From Tenebrio molitor (taxonomy: Eukaryota > Arthropoda > Insecta > Coleoptera > Tenebrionidae), in contig NC_091046.1 in assembly GCF_963966145.1 (NCBI RefSeq), positions 18,600,001 through 18,664,000 on the forward strand: a DNA stretch of 64,000 nt. The letters are read 5' to 3'. A program made the position numbers and the translations under genes. The number at the start of each line of letters is the position of its first letter. Positions within the stretch are counted from its first letter, which is position 1. Positions 22,298 through 32,778 of the stretch are shown here, piece by piece. The notes below the pieces were generated by a model. The model did no database searches, had not been told where the DNA came from, and saw nothing but the letters and a program-made list of their open reading frames with translations.

Positions 22298-22575
22298 GGC
22301 CCGGTTTCACCAACGCCAGTTAAAGTTAACTGTACTTACAGTTGGCAGCACACTATTTATTGTCATTATAATCAATCACGACATATGTGATCATGACTGA
22401 CGTTTCACCTAAGTCCTAAACTGTTACGAAAATGCCGCCAGTATCTCATTTTAATAAAATTAATATAATAACTGTTCAATGTGTGCGAAATTCCGTGCTC
22501 GCCACTGTACGTTAAAATGGTTCGTTACGTTAGTTACCTATTGTTATAACAATGTTTTCGTGGTGAAACCGGCCC
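22298..22575. mobile_element. PIF/Harbinger-like MITE
   Basis: The ends GGCCCGGTTTCACCAACG and CGTGGTGAAACCGGCCC are inverted, with TAA to the left and TTA to the right. The interior is noncoding and includes a palindromic block near TGTGATCATGACTG. The flanking triplets differ, so the target duplication is not proven. Confidence 0.7.
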
Positions 22576-22639
22576 TTAGTGTTTTGAGTTTCATCATGAA
22601 TCTTTGATAAAATTTGTAAAGTGACACTAAATAGTGCCT

Positions 22640-23165
22640 GCAACTTATTCAGGAAACGAAAAAGGCTTAAAAGCAAGCTTCAGTACCACGTGCCTAAAAA
22701 AGCCGATCTCGATTCAGAAAGCCTCTGTTGCTAGAGAATTGCTAAGTAGAGGAATTTCCTCAACTAATCGGGGCAAAACTTCGTTTAAAAATTGAAGATA
22801 ACCGACCTTCTACATTCAAACAGCGAGGTAAAACGTAGAGACCTACGAGGTGATTTTCAATAATCCCAACCCACACGTTGATTAAAATGACTGCTGGAAG
22901 TGACGCTCTTGAATTTTGTGAGGAATGCATTCTTCTGCAACTAAAATGCGACCTTCTCGTTGACGGCCAAGATCGCGCTTATTCATTTCGAAACGCCCGA
23001 AATCGTGAAGATGCTGCACAACGTTTACAAAGGTTTCTGCAATGGGAAGTGTCCTTTGAGGCAACCTTTCACCGTAGATTTGCCGGGCTAGCTCTGAATG
23101 TCCACGGGCTTCGCCATAGATCAAAAACCATACCGGTTTTCTTCAGGTTGATGAAAGACATTTGT
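22640..23165 (-). pseudogene. Mariner-like (DUF4817-type) transposase pseudogene, internally deleted
   Basis: Minus-strand 23124-22882 reads MIYGEARGHSELARQIYGER, then LPQRTLPIAETFVNVVQHL, the N-terminal helix-turn-helix of the group also found at 8165-7886. Further downstream, VGIIENHLVGLYVLPRCLN and LPRLVEEIPLLSNSLA recover the middle of the catalytic domain in other frames. The part between is deleted, and stops are present. Confidence 0.7.
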
Positions 23166-23267
23166 GATTTAAATTGAGGTTAAGATTGATGTTCTCATCA
23201 AAGTGACTTAATTTTGAATTAAATGACAACAAAGAAAGTCTACTATGATTTTTTCATAAAATTGATT

Positions 23268-23768
23268 CGTATAAGAAAGGCAATCTTCATTTACCAAGCC
23301 ATGACACTGACCAGAGACAGTGTGCTATGGAATGGCCTACCACAGTCTGGCAACACTGCATCACCAACATTTAGTGAAAAAATGCGAAATCCACTAAACC
23401 TGTCATTGTATTTGCATTTGTCAAATATGAGTGATCTAATTTTACGACATTTCAAAAATGCGTTATCGCATTGTAATACATAGTTTAAAACCTTGGAGAG
23501 AGAAGAATAGCGGTGCTAATTACTGATAATATTTTGGGTGCTCTACTGTGTCCGGGCTATTGAAACTGTTTTATAAAGTAACGTGAGGTGGGCATTTCCA
23601 ACATAAATATAACAATTTTGTTCTCCCCATTGCATAAATCCCACCCCATTTCTTGTAACTTGTTTCCCAGTCTCATTTCAATATTCGTTTTTAAAGCCAA
23701 AAGATTTTCCCCAGTGATTGTGTCGTCATTACTAATTTTGATTATTTCTTCCCAAAGTGTAATTTCAT
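23268..23768. repeat. Duplicated unit, copy A, part 1
   Basis: This matches 28733-29240 at about 90%, with landmarks such as CTATGGAATGGCCTACCACA. It breaks off after GTGTAATTTC, where an insertion of about 4 kb begins. The unit resumes at about 27868. Confidence 0.85.
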
Positions 23769-24051
23769 AGTAGGTAGGTACTGTAACTTTTCGACTTCCT
23801 TGACTTTTCCTCGATTATTTTTTTTCTCCCTCATTTGGTGTATTGTTGGTTGCCGCATTCCCTCGGATGTTATTTTTGCGGAAAAATACGAAACAAAAAT
23901 AATGAGAAAGAAATATTTATGGATCCTACGTTGTGTTTTATTGTTCATTTTGTTTAATTAGGTTGTAACGAGAGGCCGTACCTTTGGAAGGTTTTTCCAA
24001 ATAGAATTAAAACGATTGAGCACACTTCACTTAAATTTTATTTAAGAAATA

Positions 24052-25731
24052 CGAGCCCTAACAACTAAATGTTCGGACAAGCATTGTTTTATTAGTGAAG
24101 AAGGCAGAAAGTAAAAATTTGAAAGAAATAACTTCCTTTTTTTTTAAGTATACCGTAGAGTTTAATGTGAAAAATAATATACCACAGTAGATACTGAACA
24201 TCATTGAATATAATAAACATTACAATAACTAATAATCAAAATGAAACAATTAAAACAGAAAAACTTGGCAACTAAATGTTCGGACAAAATACTGTTTTAC
24301 AAACTTAATATTCAGTTACGGCCCCTTTTGCTTTTATGACTGCCTGAATCCTGGCGGGCATAGTTTTTACTAGATCCCCACAAAATTCTGGGGTAAAACT
24401 GGCCCATATTTTTTCAATTTGATTTTTTAAATCCTGAATTGTTCTCTGTGGGTAATTTCTTAAATAGCTTTTCATTTTGTGCCAAAGAGTTTCAATGACA
24501 TTTAGGTCCGGACTATTTGAAGGCCATGAAAGAACATTTATGTTATGTTCGCCGAACCTTTTTTTAGTTGTTTTCGCGGTGTGACATGCTGCCCCATCTT
24601 GTTGGAAAATAAAATCATCTTGAGGATACAAAAACTGAAGAGTCGGTAATAAACTATTTTGTCAAATTTCTTGGTATTTTTCTGCATTTACCGTACCCTC
24701 AATAAATTGATATTTCCCCAAACCTCTTGCAGACATGCATCCCCAAATCATCACAGTTACTTCACAGTTCTTTTTAGGCAGTCTTTATGAAACGCTTCTT
24801 CTTTTGAACGAATGACTCTTTTTCAATAATCTCCCACAGAGACGTCGAATTTTGATTCATCACTAAAAACAACTTTACTCCAGTCTTCATCCGTCCATTT
24901 TACTTTTGATTGGGCCCAGAGTAGTCTGTTCTTCTTTTGTTTTTCCGTCAGTAGTGGCTTTTCCTTGGCCTAAATAAAAATGATTTTGTGCTCACAAAAT
25001 TTTGCTTACTTTTGTACCTTGTAAAAGCTTAGTCCAGACTTATGAATCCATTTTCGGCAACACTCTCGCGATAAATTAGTGCCAGACTCGTCATTCCATT
25101 GGGCAGTGATATCCCGCAAAGTATTTCTTCGATTTTTTTTTTAAATCTTAATTAAATTTCTTTGAGAACGCTGGGTAACAATTCTCGGTCTTCCTGGACT
25201 TTTTCCTTTAACCTTCAGTTCTCCAGTTTTGGCATAATTTTTTCCTACTGTAGACTTGGGCACGTCCAAATCATTTGCAATATTTCTAACAGTTTTTCCT
25301 TGGCAGTATTTTTTAATGATAATTTCACGTATTTTAATGTTTGTTGCAAATCCACGACCCATTACAGTTCAAAATTCTCAATTTTTTACTTAAATTAAAT
25401 CAAAAATATTATAATTGTTAGGTACGCAAGAGATACCAGTTACTTTAACTGTCAAAATAAGCAACTGTTTTCCAGAGCCTACTAAAAAAAATACAAATAT
25501 GCATTTTGTCCGAACATTTAGTTGCCAACATTTACTTGTCAAATTTAAACATTTTGTTTTAAAATATGAGATGTATACGTAATACACAAGTAAAATTGTC
25601 TTTTTGTAACAGAAAAATATTATCTTTATCCTCTACATCAATTCGTAATGCATTATTAAATTTCTACTAACTACAGCAATACTTTTTGTGTCTTTAGTAT
25701 ATTTGTCCGAACATTTAGTTGTTAGGGCTCG
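24052..25731 (-). mobile_element. Tc1 element with IR/DR architecture
   Basis: The 1680 bp element has ends CGAGCCCTAACAACTAAATG and its complement, flanked by TA. The motif CAACTAAATGTTCGGACAA occurs twice near each end (about 24062 and 24272 on the left; complements near 25505 and 25705). This gives the paired direct repeats within each inverted repeat that are typical of IR/DR Tc1 elements. It holds a nearly full-length minus-strand transposase pseudogene. Confidence 0.92.
24305..25362 (-). pseudogene. Tc1 transposase, nearly full length but frameshifted
   Basis: It starts at 25362 with MGRGFATNIKIREIIIKKYC and a paired-type DNA-binding domain (VRNIANDLDVPKSTVGK, then the AT-hook-like GRPRI). 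The middle has SKVVFSDESKFD (first Asp) and VMIWGCMSARGLGKY. The end has DFIFQQDGAACHTAK (second Asp) and LSWPSNSPDLNVIETLWH (third acidic residue), finishing KAKGAVTEY at 24305. The catalytic D, D, E positions are all visible. Stops and shifts interrupt the reading frame at about 25140, 25000, 24960, 24830 and 24670. Confidence 0.85.
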
Positions 25732-27866
25732 TAATCGAGTGTGGTGGTGTTTGGTCCCAACAAATTATAGAAATAAATAAATGAATTTAATAACAGAAGT
25801 TGGTGGAAATTTGCCCCAATGAAATTTGACTCTCGGCCAACGAATGGAGATCTGACTCATGAGTAAATGACTAAGCTGGGCAAATATATGAGTTTGTGGC
25901 GCGAACAGCATTATACGAGTTTGAGATGCGAACTATGTGATCCGATTTAGATTTCAATTATTTCCCCAATTAAATTTAACCCGACGCGATGCCCTGGAAT
26001 CTCATAGATCACCCCGGTCTACTCCGGTGGTCGAAAATAAAAGGGAAAAAAGGTTCTAACAGGGCCAAAGGGTACCTCTCTTCACGTGTCAGCTGGCCTA
26101 GTTTGGTCGCTGGCCCTCTTGGGGGTGACGCGGCTAATTTTGTGCTCTTACGCCGGACCACAGCTTATTGAGTGCGACGGACACTGGCGGTAGCTTCCCG
26201 AACTCGAGAATCCAAGACATAAATAATGAATGGAAATGTTTTATAATAATTGCATACTAGTTCCCCTTGACAAGAGCACGTTTCCCCAATCGGTCAATGC
26301 AAGAAGATCACATACTTCGCGGTAAAGAAATTAATATAAGATTCTAAAGAGTCACGTGGTCATCAAAGCTCAAAGAAAATAATATAATCTTTACTTTAGA
26401 ACGATAACGAACTAAATGCTGTTTGACTAATTAAATCGCGACTACAAATAATGTACAAGAATTAGAGAAATAATTTACCTTGTGAATGTAAAGAACGTGG
26501 TCACAAAATGGCTGCTGGAAATACTGAACGTACCTCCGGCTACTTTGGAGATCAAACCCCGAGTGAATCAAAAAAGCCATGTTTCCCGTCCCGCAATCGG
26601 TTTTATCATTTCTGGCGCACCCCACTTTCGCAACCCCTACTTGACCAACGTGACCAATCAGCTCGGTCCTACTTTACGCCGATCGCGACGCCTTTTCGAA
26701 ATCTCTAAAACTTTTGAAATTACAGTTTCCGTTTTTCCACCATTATTTTAAATGTTTAAATTTAGACTTTTGTTAGGACCAGACCGAATGTACATAATTT
26801 GTTGGTGAATTAGAACTCTGAAAAAGAACACTAAATTACTGACTATACAATAATAAACATCAACATCAAGAAACAAACACAATCTAAAAAATGGAACAAA
26901 CAGAATTAACAGGAACACTGAATTACCGACTCTATACAATAACAAAAATCAGCACCAAGAATCAAACATAATTAAAATGAAATAAACATAATTAAAATGA
27001 GACAAACAGAATTAAAATGAATCAAACATAGTTAAAATGAATCAAACATAATTAAAATGAAACAAACAGAATAAAAATGAAACAAATTAACCGTATTTTG
27101 AAACCTAAATTGGGCTTGAAACGCTGTTACGTAATTGTCATGTCATGCAACTAAATTCCGTTGATCTGTTACTTCTAAAAATTGTTCTAGATTGGTTTGA
27201 TTCCCCAAAACCGTTCTAATTAATAATTACTTCGTAAATTTCATTCTCTCTCTCTCTCACTCACACGTCTGATTTCTACGACTACCTGGCTTTACCGTTT
27301 CCCGGTCCTCTGTGTTTTCTACCGACTCCCTTTCTACTTTGCTTTGTTACTTTTCTAACTAAAAGTGCAAACGATTCTAGTCCTTTTCTACGATAAAGCG
27401 CTCTGTTTTTAATTTGCAATTCTCGCCCTTTAATTACAAATATGCCACAAATTTGAGAATGCTAAAAAAAGTAAATTAACCTAATGAACATTAATTTTGT
27501 TGTTCTCTCAATTTGAAACCTGCTAACATCAAATTCATTAATTCAATTATCCCCTGATTTTAACTGGACCACCCAAATTGTCGAACATGTAATTACAATA
27601 AATTTATTGCAACGCTTCCTTTCCCCTGAACACTTGTTCCCCTTGGGCTATGTTTTGCCCCGGACGCGTACCTGCATTTTCAAAGAAAGGTTGGCAGATT
27701 TCACTAGAGGAGTGTGGTGCCACTCTTGTGAACAAAGCAACAATAAAATTTACAACTGACCAGCATTTCCGTCGCAAATGAACGGTATTTAAAATATTTC
27801 GTTGAAATTATTTTTTAAAATTAAAATTCTTAATTTATCGAACCTATTCGGACCGTTACAGTACCT
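25732..27866. other. Remainder of the 4 kb insert, unclassified
   Basis: It contains a GC-richer block (25980-26210), overlapping short frames at 26431-26751 and a 20 bp minisatellite (26960-27081). A CT dinucleotide run lies near 27244. There is no resemblance to a known protein. Confidence 0.4.
26960..27081. repeat. Minisatellite, about six copies of a 20 bp unit
   Basis: The unit is close to AATCAAACATAATTAAAATG with substitutions between copies. Confidence 0.9.
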
Positions 27867-27867
27867 A

Positions 27868-28640
27868 ATTAGAAGTTATTGGCACCGCGTTTGGCACAAG
27901 TCGCTTCATTTTGTCACCATTGATATCTGTTCCCCTAAAATGTTTAGCACATGCATGTCTGCTTTTGCGAATTCTTCACTCTTCGATTTTTAAAATCTCT
28001 TTTCAAATAGGCTTCGTTTCTTCATTTGATGGAAACTTAAATACAGGTACTATCGCGGCCAAAATACTTTGGTCGTCAATTTTTGACACTTCAAATGTAA
28101 ATCAAGTATTAATGTCAACATACATGACAATTTCAAATTATTCTTGTCAAAAATATGGCACTTTCAGTTTTTGATAAATATAGAATCGTCTTACTTGCTT
28201 CTGAAGGTTGTCTAAACCGCGACCATGTTGATCTTTTGCTTTTGAACCCTGCCTCCACAGCTGGGATTTACCCCACCCGTATGACACTGATAGATTAAAA
28301 TAATTTTGACAGTGGTAAAAAATAAGGTTAAACATCCTAAAGTTTGCTTTACAATTGAATGTCATTTATGTCACATTGACGACCAAAGTATTTTGGCCGC
28401 GATAGTACCTACGTAATTTGAAGACGAAGACGCATAATTTGGGTGGCAATTTGGTACGCAATACTTAAATGACATTTTTAATTCAATTTGACGATTTTGA
28501 ACAAGGACTTGTCAAAATTTATTTTAAATGTCGAATTAGTTCCAAAATTTTAGGAACATCGTAAGTCACGGAATGGCCTACCAGGGAATGTCGCAACACA
28601 GCCAGTGTCCTGGCCTGTAACTGGAGACCGCCTTGGTATA
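27868..28640. repeat. Duplicated unit, copy A, part 2
   Basis: This continues the unit begun at 23268 and matches about 29250-29680. It is interrupted by the MITE at 28050-28405, after which it resumes with CCTACGTAATTTGAAG. Confidence 0.85.
28050..28405. mobile_element. GGCCGC-type MITE with TTGGTCGTCA inner repeat
   Basis: The ends CTATCGCGGCCAAAATACTT and AAGTATTTTGGCCGCGATAG are flanked by TA. Copy B of the host repeat (about 29430-29450) lacks the element, giving an approximate empty site. Confidence 0.9.
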
Positions 28641-28732
28641 AGGCATTATTGTCTCAATCATTACCTTTTGTGGGGTTCTATCATAGGTTAAAATATCTGT
28701 TCAACCTTCAAAGCCATCCTGTATATGAATGA

Positions 28733-29680
28733 ATTAATATAAGCAAGGCGATCTACATTTACCAGGCCATGACACTGACCAAAGACAGTGTGCTATGGAA
28801 TGGCCTACCACAGTCTGACAACATTGCTTCACCAACATTTAGTGAAAAAAATCAAAATCCACTAAACCTGTCATTGTATTTACATTTGTCAAATATGAGT
28901 GATCTAATTTTACGACAGTTCAAAAATACGTAATCGCATTGTAACATACAGTTTAAAACCACCTTAGAGACAGAAAAATAACGGTGCTCATTACTGATAA
29001 AATTTCAGATGCTCTGCTGTGTTCCGGACTATTGAAACTGTTTGGTTATAAACTAACGCGAGGTGGGCATTTCCAACTTAAATATATCACAATTTGTTCT
29101 CCCCATTGCCTAAATCCCATCCCATTTCTTGTAACTTGCTTCCCAGTCTCATTTCAATATTCGTTTTTAAAACCGAAAGATTTTCTCCAGTGATTGTGTC
29201 GTCATTACTAATTTTGATTATTTCTTCCCAAAGTGTAATTTCTTCGCAATTAGAAGTTCTTGGAACCGCGTTTGGCACAAGTCGCTTCATTTTGTCCCCA
29301 TTCATAAATAACTGTTCCGCTAAAATTTTTAACACAAGCATGGCTACTTTTGCGAATTCTTCACTCTTCGATTTTTAAAATCTCTTTCCAAATTGGCTTC
29401 GTTTCCTCATTCGATGGAAACTTAGATAAAAGTATTTAGCTACCTACGTAATTTGAAGAAGAAGACGCATAATTTGAGTTGCAATTTGATACGCAACACT
29501 TAAATGACATTTTTAATTCAGTTTGACGAATTTGACCAAGGACTTGTCAAAATTTATTTTAAATGTCGAATTCGTTTCAAAATTTTTGGAACACCGTAGG
29601 TCATGGACTGGCCTACCAGGGAATGTGGCAACACAGCCAGTGTCCAGGCCCGTAACTTAAGACCGCCTTGATATAAGGCA
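28733..29680 (-). repeat. Duplicated unit, copy B (uninterrupted), with unknown ORF
   Basis: This is the intact version of the unit. On the minus strand, 29341-29087 is an 84-residue frame containing ILAEQLFMNGDKMKRLVPNA and ITLWEEIIKISNDD; the frame is open upstream of the Met (EEFAKVA). Its composition looks protein-like, but I recognise no family. Copy A conserves parts of it but is disrupted. Confidence 0.7.
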
Positions 29681-30093
29681 TTCACGATCTTTTTGGGACC
29701 GAGTTGGCTATGATTTTTTTCTTTTCATGTTGGACTAACTGATTCAGTGAAGCAACGAATTCAATTTTTTTTTCTGTCAGATCGTGAATGCCTAATAATA
29801 ACAACTATTGTTTTAACGCTCAGGACCAATTAAATTAACTGTATATTAAAACAAATCTAATAATAAAAAGTCGAATCAAACGAAAATAAATTATGTCACT
29901 ATTTAACATCGTTAGCTAAAATTACTTTTGATTTAAATGGAAATTAAATTAATATGTGAAAAATTTTGGTAGGTACATTTGTTATATGAGTGTCACATTA
30001 ATTTTAATTCAGAACAATAATATTACCATAATTTCGCTAAAAAATCATAAACAATCAATAGTATAATAACAAGGAATGAAAATGATCACTTAC
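29681..30093. other. AT-rich DNA with one small hairpin
   Basis: GGCATTCACGATCT (about 29678) and AGATCGTGAATGCC (about 29784) are inverted, bounding roughly 120 bp with TAA on each side. The rest is featureless. Confidence 0.5.
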
Positions 30094-30160
30094 CTATTAC
30101 AAGCAAAATAGCCGAAGTTGCAGCTAGGGCCAAGCTAGTGAAGGTAACAAGTGCACACAT
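30094..30160 (-). CDS. Candidate first coding exon: signal peptide with GTAAGT donor
   Basis: On the minus strand an ATG at 30160 opens MCALVTFTSLALAATSAILL and then VI. This is a short N-region and a hydrophobic core with small residues, a credible secretion signal. It ends in phase 1 at a strong donor, G|GTAAGTG. There is no in-frame stop. The phase matches the lipase exon at 2397 if its acceptor is TTCAG, which would give one secreted lipase with an intron of about 27.7 kb. The link is inference. It could equally start another minus-strand gene. Confidence 0.45.
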
Positions 30161-30512
30161 TTATTAAAAGTGAAAAGTTAAATTAAAGCTAGTCACTTTC
30201 ACTACACATCAAATGGAAATGAGCGTTCAAAATAATTGGAGGTCCACATTTTTATTCATCTGATTATGATCATTGTTCACATTTCCGTAATCTATTACGG
30301 AAATTATTCTATGACTAAAAATCGGTAGGCAGACCTTTTAAACTATTTCTATTAAACAATAAAATATCATTTAAATAACATGTATAATTAAACAAAATTT
30401 GTTTATGAAAGTTATTTTTTATGATGTTAGTACCAAGACAATATACGTTTTTATAATCTTTTAGCACATAAAATGTATTGTTATTTCTTACTAAATTGGT
30501 TGTACGAATACA

Positions 30513-30540
30513 ACCTGACCTGACCTGACCTGACCTGACA
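30513..30540. repeat. (CCTGA)5 pentanucleotide repeat
   Basis: Five perfect tandem units. Confidence 0.9.
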
Positions 30541-30836
30541 GTAACGGGTGTTTTTTTTTTAATTTGGCGTCGAAGTTGGCGTTGAAGAGTCTATTGTGAA
30601 TGTGCTATACGGATGCTGTTTGAATCTTAGGGCCATATCTCACTAAGATGTCATGGAAGCGCCGCCATGGCTTCTCTTGGCATCTGCTGTCTGCCAACAG
30701 AGTTGCCAAGAGAGTCGCCAGATAAGACGCCAAGAAAATGCCCCAAACAGTACAGGGTGATTCAAGTTTTACCGCCCGATCGAAAACACCCACTTCTAAT
30801 CGATTTAAAATTCTCAAAAAATTCAGGAATGATTGT

Positions 30837-31084
30837 ACTGTCGCGAGCAATAAATTTTGGTCGTCAATGTCATTTCAAAATTTGGTTAGATTGTCACAAA
30901 TTTAAAAAATTTCCCTGCCTGATTATGCCAATGTCAACAAAGTGTCAAAAAAATGAGAACAAAATGATAATTAATGTCATACAACATGATGATAGGTTAT
31001 GACATTTATGACTGTTTTACAATGGAGCATTTTCGATTGCGTCAAAGAATGACCTTGACGATCAAAATTTATTGCTCGCGACTG
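30837..31084. mobile_element. MITE with GCGAGCAATAAATTTTGG ends
   Basis: The ends CTGTCGCGAGCAATAAATTT and AAATTTATTGCTCGCGACTG are flanked by TA. Inner blocks TTGGTCGTCAATGTC and its complement resemble the MITE at 28050-28405. Isolated ends of this family are seen at about 35350 and 48597. Confidence 0.88.
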
Positions 31085-31476
31085 TACATAACGCTGTAGA
31101 ATATTCTGTAAGAGTCAAATTTTTTAATGAAACAGTTAAACATTTCATTTTAATTCAATAATCGCTACATTAACTTACATACTTTTTCACTGGGGGTCAT
31201 TTCAAACATTTAGGAAAAGTTTGGTGTCATTGAAATCGTGAAAATATCACCGGTTTTTGAAAATAAATGGAATTTGATATTAAAGTGCAAAATTTAGCTA
31301 TGATTTATTATTTTTGCGAGATTGTACGCTATTTGCTTGTTTACCACGTCCGTTTCCAAGACGGTTAGCTCTGTTTACTCGTTGCTAACTATAAACTCGA
31401 CGGTAAGTAATTTTTGGTGTTCTAGAACGGTAAGTAAAGTTTATTCAAAATTAATCGATTATTATAATAATTTTTA

Positions 31477-31945
31477 TGTAGACAGAAGTTGAAGACAAGA
31501 TGTGGGGGCACTTTCTGGAAACTCATAAAGCTTTTGTAGTCGGCTTTCCTTGGCGCTGCATTAGCAAACTTGCCGCGACATTGGCATTGTCAAAATTTTC
31601 ATACCCCGCATTTTCCTTGTCTTCTTGATTACACATTGAGATCGTTGGTTTCGAAAATTCTTCATTTATGTAGACGGAAGTTGAAGACAAGATGTTAGCA
31701 CTTTCTGGAAACTCACACGGCTCTTGTGGACGGCATTCCTTGCCGCTGCAATGAAATAATATTAGCGAACTTGCCGCGACATTTTTTTTTTTTTAATCAA
31801 AATTTTCATACCCCAAATTTTCCTTGTCGTCTTAATTACCGGTTGAGGTCGTTAGTTTCAAAAATTCTTTATTTGTGACGCACCCCACATTCAAAGTTTC
31901 TTCTACAACATCCACTTCGTTTTCGGAATCACTAATATCACTCAT
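31477..31945 (-). pseudogene. Unknown gene fragment with tandemly duplicated segment
   Basis: From an ATG at 31945 the minus strand reads MSDISDSENEVDVVEETLNV and stops after about 40 residues. Further frames, EFPESANILSSTSVYINEEF and NQEDKENAGYENFDNANVAA, are repeated in the tandem duplication of about 190 bp (31477-31668 and 31669-31876). An acidic N terminus rich in Ser and Asp is common in transposase-derived and nuclear proteins, but no family can be assigned. Confidence 0.35.
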
Positions 31946-32167
31946 TTTACTGCTTGTTTTTCAACACAACTGGCGATATTTGTGCACAAAAACTGCAATG
32001 GCGGTAGTTGCTTGCAGATTGCCTTAGAAACGCGATACAAAAATCGACATTGTGGCAACACGATGTGAAGGGTATAAACACGTATCGCATTGGGGCTATT
32101 CTAGATGTGAATGTTTTGTAATAAATATTCAATCGCGCAAAAAATCTCATAAGCATCACGAACGTTT

Positions 32168-32251
32168 ATGACAATGTACCGATCTCAGACAATTTTGGAG
32201 TCGTCGCAAGCTCCTCCTCCAAACAATTGTCTTCGATCGGTACATTGTCAT
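32168..32251. repeat. Short strong hairpin
   Basis: ATGACAATGTACCGATC and GATCGGTACATTGTCAT pair, with inner AGACAATT/CAATTGTCT and TTGGAG/CTCCAA. The loop is GTCGTCGCAAGCTCCTC. Confidence 0.85.
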
Positions 32252-32290
32252 TACCGTTCTATATACTTAATATTGTAGCATAAATCACGG

Positions 32291-32590
32291 ATGTAGTACC
32301 AAAGCGCCCCGTACTAACCCTTTCGAAGCGCTACCGTCGCCAGCGAGAATCTAATCGCTGGGCCCCTACCATCACATCAGCTGCGCGCCGTCGGAGCGTG
32401 CCGCACCATCCCCAGCCAGGCTATAAAAGGGATGCACGCATGGACAATAATTCATTATTCATATGATCATTCGAGCTCCCTCAAGAGTCTCACCACAAAC
32501 CTTTGTTAACTTTGTTTACCTTTATGTAAATAAACAATTTACAACACAAATAATGTTAAAAGTGGCGCCGCAACGTGGTGCATAATGTTA
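32291..32590 (+). promoter_or_regulatory. LTR-like promoter block with TATA box, AATAAA and primer-binding-like site
   Basis: The block runs from TGTAGTACCAAAGCGCCCCG through CCAGGCTATAAAAGGGATGC (TATA box at about 32421) and GTAAATAAACAATTTACAAC (AATAAA at about 32529) to TGGCGCCGCAACGTGG (about 32563). That order is what an insect LTR followed by a primer-binding site looks like. The sequence is GC-richer than its surroundings. No second LTR or pol gene was found, so it is a solo or truncated end, or an unrelated promoter. Confidence 0.4.
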
Positions 32591-32778
32591 AAATACTACT
32601 ACTATAAATTGGGCGGTCACTTCCACAAAAAAGGTTGACGTGGGTTATTTATGGTACCCTTTAGGGACTAAGGAATTACTAGAAAAGTTCCCAACAGATG
32701 TTTACCAACAATGAGGTATTTATTTATGACACTGTAGACTGTAGTTATATAATCTTGGTCATTTTTCGCTGTTAATGT

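Larger units (their letters stand above)
23779..27866. mobile_element. About 4.1 kb insertion that splits duplicated unit copy A
   Basis: Comparison with copy B shows that the sequence between GTGTAATTTC and AATTAGAAG is extra. The insert starts near GGTACTGTAAC and ends GTTACAGTACC, short inverted termini flanked by TA. A Tc1 element (24052-25731) lies within it. The remainder has no recognised coding capacity. Confidence 0.6.

Noticed and set aside
22878..23177. Plus-strand frame of 99 residues
   Set aside because: It is antisense to the mariner-like transposase fragment on the minus strand, which has clear family motifs.
26431..26751. Overlapping frames on both strands in the 4 kb insert
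   Set aside because: Three frames overlap and none has recognisable domains or a supporting splice or promoter context.
30513..30540. CCTGA repeat considered as telomere-like
   Set aside because: The insect telomeric unit is TTAGG. Five CCTGA units are just a short microsatellite.
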